Shown piece by piece: positions 1 through 12,233 of a stretch of 64,000 nt of DNA. Positions within the stretch are counted from its first letter, which is position 1; each line of letters begins with the position of its first letter. The stretch spans positions 1,302,001-1,366,000 of the forward strand of contig CADCXC010000035.1 in the NCBI GenBank assembly GCA_902806595.1, in the 5' to 3' direction. Position numbers and translations under genes: made by a program. The notes under the pieces were generated by a model. That model had not been told where the DNA came from and did not search any database. It saw only the letters and a program-made list of their open reading frames with translations. The DNA comes from Pyrenopolyporus hunteri. Its lineage: Eukaryota > Ascomycota > Sordariomycetes > Xylariales > Hypoxylaceae.

Positions 1-1807
1 GTTCGCCCCTTTTAATTGCCCTATTTTTGTGGCTTTTTGGCTAGGGGAAGATGCTAAACTCTTAGAATAGCGAGGTGGTCTTCAGTATTGGCTGGCGGCT
101 AACTGCTACACCAGGCAACAAGTTTTCGCTAAAAAGTACCTAGGTATCTATCATTTCCTGTATTTTTGTGCAGCATCCCTCTTATTCCTAACTACGCCAC
201 TAGCCACCTTATAGAGAAAGACATCGACGTTGATAAAAACCTACCCCATAGTTGTACTCTTCACTGATGAAAGTATCGCGCACGGAGAGCCGTGTGCAGC
301 ATGAGCATTAGAGGTCCCACGATAGTTTAGATACCTACCTAGCCACCCATGTAACCTATCAGAGTCCTGACAGGTGCTCTAGGCACGCGGTGATTGCTCG
401 TATCCATCGACATATTCTCCTCCACAGAATGATGTGCTCAACAGGCCCGACACGGGACAAGGGCTTGACGTAGACAGACACGAGGCGGATGGGACGGCTA
501 CTTACCTGCATTGCCTGCGCGCCAGGGCGGGCCGGCTCGCGGCGGTATGGCGGCGGGCGGGACGGATACTCGCAGCTATCGGTCTGTCTGCCTGGTACGA
601 GTGAATCAACGGGTGTGCTAGGTGTATGTGTGAGAACGTTACGGCAGCCAAGGCAAAGCGGCAAGACAGGCCAACACGTTAGGTCAGGAGTGTCTAATAC
701 ATATCTGTTATTATCTAGCGGTGGTATGTCTCGGATTCCGAGTCTAAAGGTAGGTACACAAAGTATAGAGGCTTACTTGGATGTAGAACCTCACGCCTGC
801 ATTTATTTTCGTTGGTGGCCCGCCTACGTAGGTAGGTAGGTAAGTACTTAACATATAGGAAGAAACCCCTTATCTTTCATTTACTACCTACGCGTAGTAA
901 GCACAGATAACTCAGATCGAGGCATAAATATATGTACGTAGAAGCAGATATATTAGAAAAGCCGTATTTACATAACTCGTAACTCATAATCATATAAAAA
1001 AGCCAAAGAAGAAATCTACGGGGTATATCTAGGTAAGTAGCGTTAACCTATCCAACTGACTCTCCATCTTCGTAGCTCTTTTCCATCGGCGGGTATCTTT
1101 ATTCTGACTTTTTTTTCATGATGATGAGTATTCGGCAACGGCAATGAAGGGGAAGAAGCAAGGAAGAGAAGAAAGGTGCAAGGGAAAAAGACGAAGACAA
1201 ATAGTAGACCATACATGAAATCTCTAAGTGAAAAAGACAAGACCCAAATTCGCATCCCCTCCAGCGATACACAGACAAACAGTAGGTTACCACTCCCACT
1301 CCATACACGCTCGACAGGAATATCATCCGTAAATCGTATGTACGTAGCAACGAAAACATAGAAACAGAAAGCAAAAGAAAATGATAAAAATGAGCCTGTC
1401 CTCCGCGACCCAAATCGTTACATGCGCCATAATATATCGTATCCATCTCTTTCTTCCCTTTTTCCCGTCTCCATATACACACTCCTTCATACAAGCAAAT
1501 ATTCGTGCAGGAAGTATCCCGGGGTCTATACATAATATCTCGAAAAGAGCCGAAGCCGCTTAGCAGCCGTGCTTTTTTTTCCCTCCTCCTCCTCGTTGGC
1601 GATAGGATGTATACAACATATAACTTAACCCAGGTATCTATCTACCCTTAATGAGCAGGTAGGTAAGGTACCTAAGGTAAGCGGGTAGGTAGTAGGTAGG
1701 TAAGTATATCATAAAAAGGCGAGCCGTAAATCATATCGAATCATATACATCCCCATATCTCCATCTTCTTCCCCCCTCATACAACGGAACGTCAATCAAG
1801 GCAGCGC
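1..1807. other. Intergenic, no gene recognised
   Basis: No reading frame here resembles a known protein. The stretch carries clusters of the TAGG/CCTA motif seen all over the window (around 821-848 and 1656-1705), and it lies downstream of the minus-strand DUF8035 gene, so its right end should include that gene's 3' UTR and terminator. Short open frames are scattered on both strands without codon bias or domain content. Confidence 0.6.
1656..1705. repeat. TAGG/GGTA-type dispersed motif cluster
   Basis: Irregular tandem array of GTAGG and GGTACC words. The motif is partly self-complementary, so it can be read on either strand. It is one of more than twenty such clusters in the window's non-coding DNA. 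Confidence 0.7.
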
Positions 1808-4698
1808 TCACCGCCTATCCTCCGCGCCCACGGGAACGGCATCGTAGTCCCTATCGCGATGCGAAGCCCTATGGTGGCGCGGTCCCGTTGCGGCGGCGGC
1901 ATCGTACTCGATGGCGCGCCGCGCGGGCTTCGTGGTGGTGGTGGCGTCGTCGTCATCGGAGTCGGACCCCCGCCTGTAGCGCCGGTGCCGCTCGCGGTCG
2001 TCGTCGCGGTCGCGGTACCGCCTGTAGTCCGGGTCGTCGTCCTGCTGCTGCGGCTGCGGCTGGTCGCGCCGGTGGCGCCGCGCCGTCCGCCGGTTCTCGT
2101 CGTCCGAGTAGTCCCGGTCGTGCTCGTACCCGTGGTTGGGGCCGAACTGTTTTTCGTACTCGCGTCTCTTCTCCGCTGGAGGGTGGGGTGTTAGTAGGTA
2201 TGTTCATATATGAAAGAGGATTGGGAAGAGAAGGGGGGGGCAAATGGCATGGCTAAGTGCTCAGGGGTAATGACGAAAGACATACCTCTTATTTGCGCGG
2301 TAGCGTTGGCGTAAGCCTGGATCTCCTCCTTGCTCAGGACGCGCAGGACGATGACGAAGTCGTCGCGGACCTCGAAGCGCTCCTTGCCGATCTCCAGGGC
2401 GGCCGGGTTGATCAGCTTCCGGTTGATCTTGGTCCAGCGCGCGCCGGGCGGGACGCCCTTCTTGGACTTGTCGTCCTTGTGCGGCGCCACGCCCTCCCGG
2501 ATCGGGTTCTCCTCCTCCGGGAACTTGGCGCTGGGCGTCTTGAGGATGCCCTTGATGGGCTTCTGCTCCGACTTCTCGCGCGGGGGCGACACGACGCGGA
2601 CCTGCTTCTCCTCCTTGGGAGTGGCCTCGCGGCCGCGCGACTCTTCGCGCGATTCAGTCGACGCGCGCTCGTCTGCGGAGCCGGTGGTGGCGGCGTCATC
2701 CTCGGACGTCCGCTCCTTAGAAGCCGACTTCTCCTTGGGCTTTTCTTGGCCTTCTTTGGCGGCCAGCTCGGCCTTCACGTCTGATAGAACCTTGGGGTCG
2801 GTGGGATCGAAGGTTCCGGAGGGGCGCCTCCGCCTTCGCGATGCGGTGGCAGAGTCTTCGGAGGCCGGCGAGCTATCCCTTGCGTCTACGGCAGCAGACC
2901 CATTGGCTTTCGCTCCGTCCTCTCGCCTGCTGCGCTCGCGCTCCCGTTCCTTCTCCAGATCTCGGAGTTCTCTCTCTCGTTCGCGCTCGTAAGCACGCTC
3001 GCGGACACGCTCTCTTTCGAGCTCGCGGTCCCTAGCGGATGGCACCGCATCCCCTTGTTCCTTGCGGGACTCTCGTCGCTGCTCCGCGGTAACTTGATCA
3101 TCCTTAGGGGAGGCTTTGCGGTCTCCATCCCTTTCCCTGGGCCTGTACCTCTCGGAAGCACGGGAGTCTTTCTCTTCCTCGACTTCCCGCCGTCGGGGAG
3201 AAACCTTGCGATCATCCTCCTTGGCAGACTCCTTAGGAGCAAGACCCAACGCTGCAACAGCGGCGGCGCCTAGTCCGGCAGCGACCTTGTCGCGAGTCCG
3301 GCTGCCGATGCCGTTCTTCTGGCTGGAGCCGTCTCTTGAATCCCGGCTGCTTGTGTCAGCTCGAGTCACGGGCTCGTCACTGGCTTTTCGAGAATCGTGA
3401 CTGCGGGTATAGTCGATTGACTCGTCGGAGCGACGCCGCGGCTCACGTTCAGCCGCGTCCCGGCGCAAGCGTCGGTCATCATAGTCACGCCGATCCACTG
3501 ACCTCGCGGGACGATCGGGTTGTGGTTGTTCTAGCGTATTTGTGCGGATGCCAAAGCCACGAGCGGTGACATCGTCATCACGGTACCCGTCGTCGCGATC
3601 CCGACGGCGGTGTAGACGCTCGTCATCGTGGGAACGGTAAAGATCATCAGTGTGCGATATGCGCGCCGGCGCATCTTGGTACATTGAGACTGGTCGTGGT
3701 CGAGAGACTTTGCGGTCGGGCGACGGGTCCCTCGGCGCTTCGATGCGGCGCAAAGGATCGACTGGTGGCGCTGCAGGCACGGGTGGCGGTAGAGCGGGCA
3801 TTGTGACAGTCGGGCGATCGTAAATGCCTGCGGCGGCAGCTCTGTTATAGCGGTCGAGTCCGACGGACGTAGGCGGCGGGCCGCGAGTGCGACCGTCGTA
3901 GCGGCCTATGTCATTGCTTACAACGTTCACGGTAGGTCGGTGATAAGAGCGATCGATGCTTTCTCGTCGATTCCTGTGCGGCAGTTGGCGGTCGTGGTCT
4001 AAGTCATACCTGGCTAGGTCGCTAGGCTTCGTATATTCATATCCCTCGTTGTCGTAGTCGACGACGGCGGTGCTGATATCGTGAGTCGGGGCCACGTAAC
4101 CGGCGTGGGGGAGCGAATAGCGGTAAAAATCGGTAGCGACGTGCGTTGGAGGCCGAAGTCTGTCGTCGCCGACCCGCTCCCTCAATCGAGAGAACTCGTC
4201 GTTGCTCAACGTCGCGCTCTGGCTGTAGCCGTGGCCGTATCGGTGCTGGCTTCGGCCACGCATTGAAGAGGCCGGTTGCGTATAGTAAGTCTCGTCGCTT
4301 GATCTGTAGGGATCGCGTGACGGACTAGTCCCGCGGGTCGTAGTGCTGGCGTGAGAAGAGGATCCGTGAGGCCGAGTAGCATGGTTGGTTGTGACTATAA
4401 TTGGCTTCACGGCTCCCGAGTCTACCGTCGACGAGCGACGGCGGGATGTGTTAGAACTTCGCTGTGCGGTGGGGGGATCCTTAGTAACATTGTATGTCGT
4501 GATAGTGGCTGTAGGGTTTGCGGGTGTTTTGTGGTCGTTCGTCCTCCGGGGTACAGAGGCATCGTAACGAGCCGTCTGTACTGTGTGAAGGTCCCCGCTA
4601 TAGTGAGGGTTATACCCGATGCTCACAGGCATCGACGCACGCGCGGGGTTATAGGTGGGTGACCTTCGACCCGAGTACCGGTATCGAGGTTCAGCCAT
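1808..4698 (-). CDS. DUF8035 domain protein, long disordered
   Basis: Two exons (4698-2286 and 2175-1808) separated by a 110-bp GT-AG intron; the phases agree and give 926 residues. The start is the ATG at 4698 (MAEPRYRY). An in-frame ATG 17 codons upstream is possible but gives a less natural N-terminus. Most of the protein is low complexity: Arg/Ser/Tyr/Asp-rich for the first 450 residues, then long charged E/R/K runs likely to form a helical or disordered segment. A compact region near residues 755-815 (RWTKINRKLINP and EVRDDFVIVLRVLSKEEI) matches, from memory, the fungal domain of unknown function DUF8035. The tail after the intron is again Asp/Arg-rich. The function is unknown; the charge pattern would suit a scaffold or RNA-associated protein, but that is only a guess. 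Confidence is high that it is a gene and moderate for the family name. Confidence 0.85.
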
Positions 4699-5880
4699 TG
4701 TGTCGACTGACGGTTGCTTATTCCGTATCCGCAGTGGAATATGACTCAATGCAGCAGCAGTATATCTCCTTTCTGTTGGCCGACAACGCTCACGATGGAA
4801 TCCACGTTGTTCTTCTCAGGCAAGGGCTGACGGGATTTTGTTGGTGTGAGTCAGAAAGAGAAGAAAAAAAAAGGTGAAAATGACAAAACGAGAAAAGCCC
4901 GCAAAGAACAGGGTGTGGGAACGGGACGGTGTGTAATTATGTCCGGGCTTATTCAGTCTTTTCTTATTTTTAATTAGTCTTGGGGAATATGCGACCAGGT
5001 TTCCGTGTGTAGGAAGATTGGCCCGTTGCGTTGGGGGCGAAAGGAGTCTTGTGCCCTTCTCTCCGTCCAATTTCGTCAGGTCATAAAAGATGGGTCAGGT
5101 CTTCCTGTGATAATTAGGTGAGTAAGTAAGCGAGTAAGCCCATTGGGGAATTCCAAATGCTTCTCGGGGAATATGCTGGATTTTCTTTATAATGGCGACG
5201 GCAACTACGGAGAGTGGAGGGCCGCTAGATAGCGAGAGAGATAGCGAGAGGAAGAGGAGAGAAATAAAAAAAAGGAAATAAAAAAGCAATTTCATATTAT
5301 ACGTATTATACATACCTTTTGTAGAATAGAGCGAAGCAGAGTCGCATACCACATACCAAGAAGTGGTGTACCCCGGTAAAGAGACTGGCGACGATAAGGG
5401 TCCTTACCGCGGGGTAGAAGCCATAGAAGAAGAAGGTCTGGAGGGGTTCGAAATCTCTGTATGGCACGTACAGGATGTACAGGATGTACAGGTCGCAGAG
5501 GTTGTGAAGGTAGTATGGGAAGTATGGGCCGTATGGACCGGGTGGGTTGGTATGGGTAGTATTCGCTGCGAGTTTGCGTCGGGTTGGGCTGCAGGACAAG
5601 GAACGGGCGGTGAAATTGGGCCACTAAGACGATGGGACCCTTGAGCCAGCCACGAGCCACAGAGTTCACAAGGTTATTTCACTCTCTCTCTCTCCTCGTC
5701 TTCCCAATTCCCCTATTTCGACACTTCTTGCCGCGGCGTCACACGTTCGCGAGCCCTTCAGCTGGGAAGAGGCAAATAATGACAAGTTGTTCGGGCAGGT
5801 GGATCAACTGACCCCGTCCACGGATGCAACGAGAAATCGGGGGAATCGGCCAGGGAGACCAACCGGGTGTGTGGGTGATG

Positions 5881-5980
5881 ATGATTGTGGGTTGTGGATG
5901 GTGTATGGTGTGTAAGTGGGCGTGCGTACGTGCGTACGTGCGTGCGAGTGTGTGTGCGTGTGTGTGTGCCGTGAATGAGC
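5881..5980. repeat. TG/GTGCGTAC-rich microsatellite
   Basis: Purine-pyrimidine alternating tract with several GTGCGTACGTGCG units followed by GTGTGTG runs. Alternating tracts of this kind can adopt Z-DNA. It lies in intergenic DNA. Confidence 0.75.
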
Positions 5981-6171
5981 GTGTAATTATACCTTATGTA
6001 GGTATATACATGTATGTAAGTATGTGCGTGTGGTGTGAGTGAGCTCCAATGTCGGCCTCTTATTTGCCTGAAGAGGATCCGTCCTCTACCCTCCAAAAGG
6101 CGGCTTGGCAATATAGCCAGTAATGGGCGGTTTCGCTGTGGAAGTAACCAGTTCTAATAGCAGTATGTAGT

Positions 6172-6244
6172 ACGTTGTAGCAGTAGCAGTAGCAGTAGCG
6201 GTAGCAGTAGCAGCGACAGCGGCAGCGGCAGAAGCAGCAGTAAT
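6172..6244. repeat. AGC/AGT trinucleotide repeat
   Basis: Imperfect CAGTAG/CAGCGG triplet array of about 24 units. It is read as short open frames on both strands, but there is no flanking coding context, so it is treated as a microsatellite. Confidence 0.8.
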
Positions 6245-6820
6245 AAGTGGTACAGTACGGTACTGTACTGGCCGAATGTCGTTGCTTGCTGTGGCTCTTC
6301 GCAACCAACGGCGCGCACCTAAAACTCGATTCTCCAAGGAATGCTGCCGTCGGATATGCGCGTTTCCAGTTATCTCCCTGTCTCGGTAATAGGCAGGGCG
6401 GTAGAAGATTCCATACAGGAAACAAACTATTTCTTTCGGCGAGAAACCCGACAACGGTCTTGAGGCTCTGTGTGTCAATAGGCGACAGATGAGAAGCCTG
6501 TAACTGACTAGTTTCTAGTCGGTGGGTTTTCCCTTATGCGGCTAGGTGATCTCTGAGGTAAGATATAACAAGTTCAGGTAAGGTCACGTAGATGTAGGTG
6601 TGGTTTTACCGCGCATTGCAGTAAGGGAAGCGGGGCGTGGTTAAAGCGAAGTCGTACGGTTTGATATATGGAAACTGTATCCCTTTCGACGTCGCCCTGT
6701 TATTGGTTCTTCTCCAAGGAGGATTTCGTCGGGGAATCGACGTAGATGATCTGATAATAGCAAACCGCCCCCCAATCAATGCCAATGTCGAGGCCAAGAG
6801 GTCCCCCCTGTCTCTCCCTT

Positions 6821-6846
6821 CTCTCGAATCTCTCGAATCTCTCGAA
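6821..6846. repeat. CTCTCGAAT short tandem repeat
   Basis: Three near-perfect copies of a 9-bp unit in intergenic DNA. Confidence 0.7.
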
Positions 6847-7140
6847 CCTTCAGCGGGCAAAAGCTGAAGTAAAGGTCGCTTCAGGTAAGATATGATAAAA
6901 CGGTGACAATGACGACGGTGTGGTGGAGGGTGTGCCCACTAGCGAATGGGGATGGAGAAGACTCGGCAATGACGTCCCGCTTCGCAAAATAGAGGCGCGT
7001 TGCGTCAATAGACGAGAGCCTGGACCGAGCCAATTTACGCTGATCGGAAGACTAAGGAATAAGACTAGGGAGGAATAATGCTAGGAGAGAAAACCCTTGG
7101 CTTCAACGGGTTACTCCCCCGTATTATTGTGTGTGTGTGT

Positions 7141-7205
7141 GTTAGTCTTAAGTCTTGTAAGTCTTGCAAGTCTGGTAAGTCTCGTAAGTCCTGTACGTAT
7201 AAGTC
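7141..7205. repeat. Degenerate AAGTCTTGT tandem repeat
   Basis: About seven consecutive 9-bp units of the form AAGTCNNGT, immediately after a (GT)n run. The third-quarter positions of the unit vary while AAGTC is kept. Confidence 0.7.
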
Positions 7206-10200
7206 GAGTCGTGTTAGTGCGCTCCTCTGATGTCCCTCTTTCCAAGATCGTATCCTCTAAGGAACACGAACCAAATGGCAAACTGAATCAAGATCAGCAG
7301 TCCCGAGAAATTACGCTGCCGCCCGTCGTCCCTGTCGACCCCGTCGTAGGTAGGATCGCCCGCACGGTCGCAATGTTGTAATGTCGTAGTGATGGATTAG
7401 AAATGCTGCCGGATTCCAGCGTATGCAGCATGTAGGAACCGGATATGCGTCTCGATGTATGTATTAGCGCGTGTTGGTGTTAGTTCTCTTGGGTGGTCTC
7501 AGTGAACGTCGGGGTGCTAATATTGGAAACGGGATGGATGCTCGAACTACGCCGCAGCTCTTCCCTCTATCTCTCTTCAAACTCGGGTCTCGAGACGGGA
7601 ACAGCCAGCTCGCCCTTTTCATAGTTTTTTCCAATTTCCTCTCCCTCTGTACTCGTTCCACGGTTTCAAACAACACAACTTTTATTGTATTGATAGGTAA
7701 ATATTGCAGTGTTTTTTTCCTATTCTGGTTCTTGGAATTTACCAACCACAGCCACAGTCTGGTAAAAAACCTGCCAATAAGTCTTATTGATCAATGCGCA
7801 ATGGCAAATAGGCTCATTCCCTCGAATTGTCACCTCGCGCAACTCACGTAAATCGTCCAGCACATATTCTTCCGACAATTAAGGAAAATGCCTATTATTC
7901 AGTCGGCTGTGACACTCATCATCAATCACACTCTCTCGCCATAGCAACACTAAGAGCGCCACCAATCGCCGGATGTCCGTTCCCTTTTTTGGCATGTTCA
8001 CCTTATCCTCTTCCATCCTGCTGCGCTTGTTGGGAGGGTGAGGTCTGGTTGCGAGCGTTCATTGGCCCTTATTTTGGTGGCTTCGGGCTTCAACGCTAAC
8101 TCGATTGGAACCCAATGGGGCCCTCCTCCATGGGCAGAAGTATCTTCTTCCTGAGTCACAATTGTCACTCCGAATTGGCTCCAGGATTCCTATCCTCAGA
8201 TTCTAATCCTCGTGGCCTCGTGGCCCGGCCCGGTCCTTTGGATCCGGCGTCACGCCTCGCCTCGTCTCATCTAGACAGGAAGTACTTGGTAGCGCCAGAT
8301 TCAACAAAAAGTAGTCCTACGTATTATCCCTATCTCGTATCAAACCAATTCAGCCAGGCTGTGTGTATGCTGTGTGTGTATTCTTCCTACTCGAACGTCG
8401 TGTCGCCCAACTCTCGATTTAAGATTAACAGGACCGTCTACGTAGACAATCGACCTCCGCTGCTGAAGAACGGTTTGCGGTCTACCGTGGTGAGAGCAAG
8501 GAGAAAAGCCGCCCAAGTGGCGAATAATTCAACTTCCCCTGTATGATTGGGCTGCCATAGCACCAAGGGATGCTTCGCAACTCCTCGGGACCCCTCGCGG
8601 CACTTGAGCATGATCTGGCCTTTCGAATCACATGCCATCCCTGAGCCAAGGCTCCCGTCTAGAGTTTGTTTCAAATGGCCTTCCTTACGTACGCCGATTG
8701 TCGACATCTTCTCTGCCGAGAGTTACCCTATTCGGCAACCGGGAGAATGGATCTACGCGAGGACTATCGACGAACCGTTCCAACGCTAAACGATAGTAGA
8801 TACCAGAGATGGCAGTGTCATAGCTACATATTTCACTAAGCAAAGAGAGCTGATATCAGATACTTCGCCTCCTTTCTACGCCTCACATTCGCCATCTCTT
8901 CTTCGTTTTACCATTGCTTGAACCGAAATAAGAAGACACTAGGAATATATTCCGTAGCAACAGCTCCGTGGCCAGCCAGTTTTGGGGTGACGGCATGGCG
9001 TCAACGGTGCTTGGGGAGCCTGGTCTCCGATCTAGGATTCCTGGTTTACGTTGGGCGTGAACAGCATTTCCCACACACACAGAGGGTCCATTATACGATG
9101 TGATACCGGGTTAGGGGATCGGTTCATACGACGAATCTTATCCGGTTGGATCAGGAGAGAGTTGGTTTGCCTTACGACTTTGTTATTCCATCTATGTACG
9201 CCCAATGATAAGACCCGGATACCTTGAATACCGCTCTCAAAGATCCTAGAGCCGTGTGTTGTCGCCCTCTCGAGCTGAATCGCACGTGGTAGAGCGTCAC
9301 CATAGGCGCGCAACCAGGTTAAGCGCCGTATATGTACGTTCTCTCGAACTTCGCATTGCTTGAGGCCCGCTTGTGATTTCAACTAGATCTGTGGTTCGAT
9401 GGAAATATGGCCAACCAACGGAAGCGATTTTCTAGAGGCTGAGCGTCGCCCGTCTGATACCAGCCTCGACTGGCAAGCCAACAGGAACAGGTAAAATGTC
9501 ATCATAGATGCCATTGGACTTAATAGCTACGACATACGGCCGTATCTACGGCCGGTAGTTTGTTGTCATTTCGACAGTTCCCATGGCTCCGAGACTTACT
9601 TACCTTAGACTTCACCGCTCTATTTGCCCCTAACTCGGCTTCAAACAAGCGAAAATGAGCGGTAGGTATTTTCAAGTAAGATTTGATACATGTCGATTAA
9701 GCCCTATTCTGGCTGCTTGCCTATCATTGTCGGACAGTTCAGACGTTGTGGTTTGATTCACCAATGCTGCGCTCCCTATTCTCCGATTAGTTCTCGGGAT
9801 TTCTAGAATGCTCGTTAAGCAGGCCAAACACTGGAAAGCTCATCGGCTTAGACATTTGCACAGTCCTGTGACTTTGGACTATGGGTGCCACAAACGCCAA
9901 ATCATCAGTCTTCGCTGAAACCCTATGACTTATCATCTCGTCAACGTTGGGTCAAAAAAGGGCTGAAGCAGAATCATCAATATCTAGGTAGCCAAGGCAT
10001 TTTTTCCTTCTTTCCGTATCAACAAGAAGGCCCCCAACCCCATCACGGAAAGGAGATCATAGCCCACGGATACAGCTAAGCTACCATAACTCTCTAGTTC
10101 AGCCCTCCTACACAGTGGCTTTGACAAAACAAACGATCGTGAAAGTAAACAGCTTACACATGTCTATCTCCTAGACGCGTTACGACGGGGCTGCGTCATC

Positions 10201-12233
10201 CCCTTCATCAATACCGTGTTTCCTACATCATACCGTCCGCCCGCTCACCCCGACAAAGCCTCTTAGCAGCCCCTATCCGCAACCTGCGTAAGTAGTGAAA
10301 CCCCGCCGTTGGCCCTCACGGCCAGGGCGATGCTGACACATCGCGGTACGATGAAGCCCTCTTACGCATAGATCTGTCTAGATGATCGCCGAGAGGGCTC
10401 GACCAAGTCGACGGTTCGATATCTCCACCCCATCAGAATCCCGCGATCTCCAACGCCGCTGACGCCTCCCCAACGTAGGGGGGGGGGGGACAATAAATAA
10501 ACAAAGGGGGGGTAACAAGGGCGAGCCGGGTCGAGTCCTGCCTCTCGTATATGCTTAGATACCTAGGTATGCTTATGCCGTATGACGGTGCCACGACGTG
10601 CGCCTTCCGCGCGGCGTGACGTCCGTGAGGCGAAACAAGGGCGCCATGTATGTAGATTGCTGTGGGACTAACCCGGTTGCTTGCTTGCGCAACCGCGAAT
10701 GTTTACAGCAGGTGGGTAGATACTAGATAGAGGTAGGTATGTAAACACCTAGGCTGAGGGACCCTACGTGCATTGCGGCTGCACCGGAGAGCTCTAGACG
10801 CGAAGCAGTGCCGCGCGAACGTGGACCCCTAATATCGAGGATCGCCTCAGCCTAAGTGCTGGGGCGTCGACAACTACTCTCTGTATGGAAGCATGTTTAT
10901 AATATGTATGTATGTATGTACGTATTACATAGAGCACGTAAGTAACACCGGATATATGCGCGCATGGGAAGCCCCCTAATGGACATGGCAAACCTCCAAC
11001 CCAAATCAAACATCGAAGATTTCCGAACTCGAAGAAGACGAAGGGGGAGGCTAGAAGATACCTGGTACGTACAGCAAGTATGCAGGCAGGATAGAGAATC
11101 AGACAACTCATCGTCTTTGCAACACGCCATCCCATCGCCCCCGTCAGCCCATACGGGCCACCGCGAAAGAAAATCCATCTATCGCTCTCGTAAGATCTCG
11201 CTTCATCTCGATCGATTCCACCACTGTGCCCGCGTCCCAACATCCACCATGCGGCTCACCTGTCTCGGCAATCCCAATTATCTGCTCGCTTCCATGCTCC
11301 CGATCCCGAACCGTCAACCAAGATCGCGTGCCACAGATGTTCCCGCGGTCCAACATCGCTCTTTAGACCGGGCGTCCAGTCTTTTTTTCCCTTTCCTCTT
11401 ACCGACCTCGACGATCGCCGCGCGCCCGGTCCCGGTGAGCGGTACCGCGTTCGATGTTGACGACACACAATACCTCTTGTGAAACGCCGTCTGCCTGTCT
11501 CAGGCCGGATTGCCCAAGGCGGAGATCTATTTCCTGATCTATCTCCCCTTCTCTCTTGCGCGCCCTGCTCTGAAGCGGTCATCTAATACGGAGTTCCGGG
11601 TTAGGATGAATAAGCCGTATGATCCGTGTGGGCCGTCATTATACACAAGTCTTCGCTTTCTCGCCCTACCTAGATACACACCTACCAGTATGCTCTATCC
11701 TGTAATCTGTCTGACAGACGAGCAAGAGCCCACTTTCCAAATAATAAAGAAAGTATGCCTGGGTACCTAGGTAAATGTACGTGCTGCCTGTTGCAAGAGT
11801 CTGTTTCGGAAAATTGTACCGTAGTCCTTCGCAGCGCGGTACTCATTTAAGCCACCGAAACTGTCAGCAATGAGATAGCCTATAGGCCCTCACAGTCGCG
11901 TACGCGAAGCCCGTGCTTGATAGTAAATACGAACGTGATATCTATGTATGTGCCGTGTAATTAACCAAGGACCGTCGCTTAAAAGAAGTCGGTTACATAC
12001 CTATGTATTAACCGACGGTACCAGAGCAACTGGCATTTAATAATATATGAATAGGTGGATAGTAATAATCGCTAGAAATAGACCTATATAGCCCGAACTA
12101 TCACATGCCCACCAATGGGACATAAACCAGTGCGCAATAACGCATGCCGATAGACTAAAACGCTCATAGGCATCGTAATTACCATCGTCGTAGCCCACAA
12201 ATCAATAAGTACCACTTCGCCCCCTAATTATGC

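Larger units (their letters stand above)
4699..12233. other. 7.5-kb gene-poor interval with simple repeats
   Basis: No protein-coding gene is supported. The left end (about 4.7-5.3 kb) should be promoter and 5' UTR of the minus-strand DUF8035 gene. Within the interval are a TG-rich tract (5881-5980), a trinucleotide array (6172-6244), short tandem words at 6821-6846, a degenerate 9-bp repeat (7141-7205) and scattered CCTAGGTA motifs. Frames of 80-170 codons exist (for example 10964-11482) but lack domains or signals and are probably chance. Confidence 0.55.
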
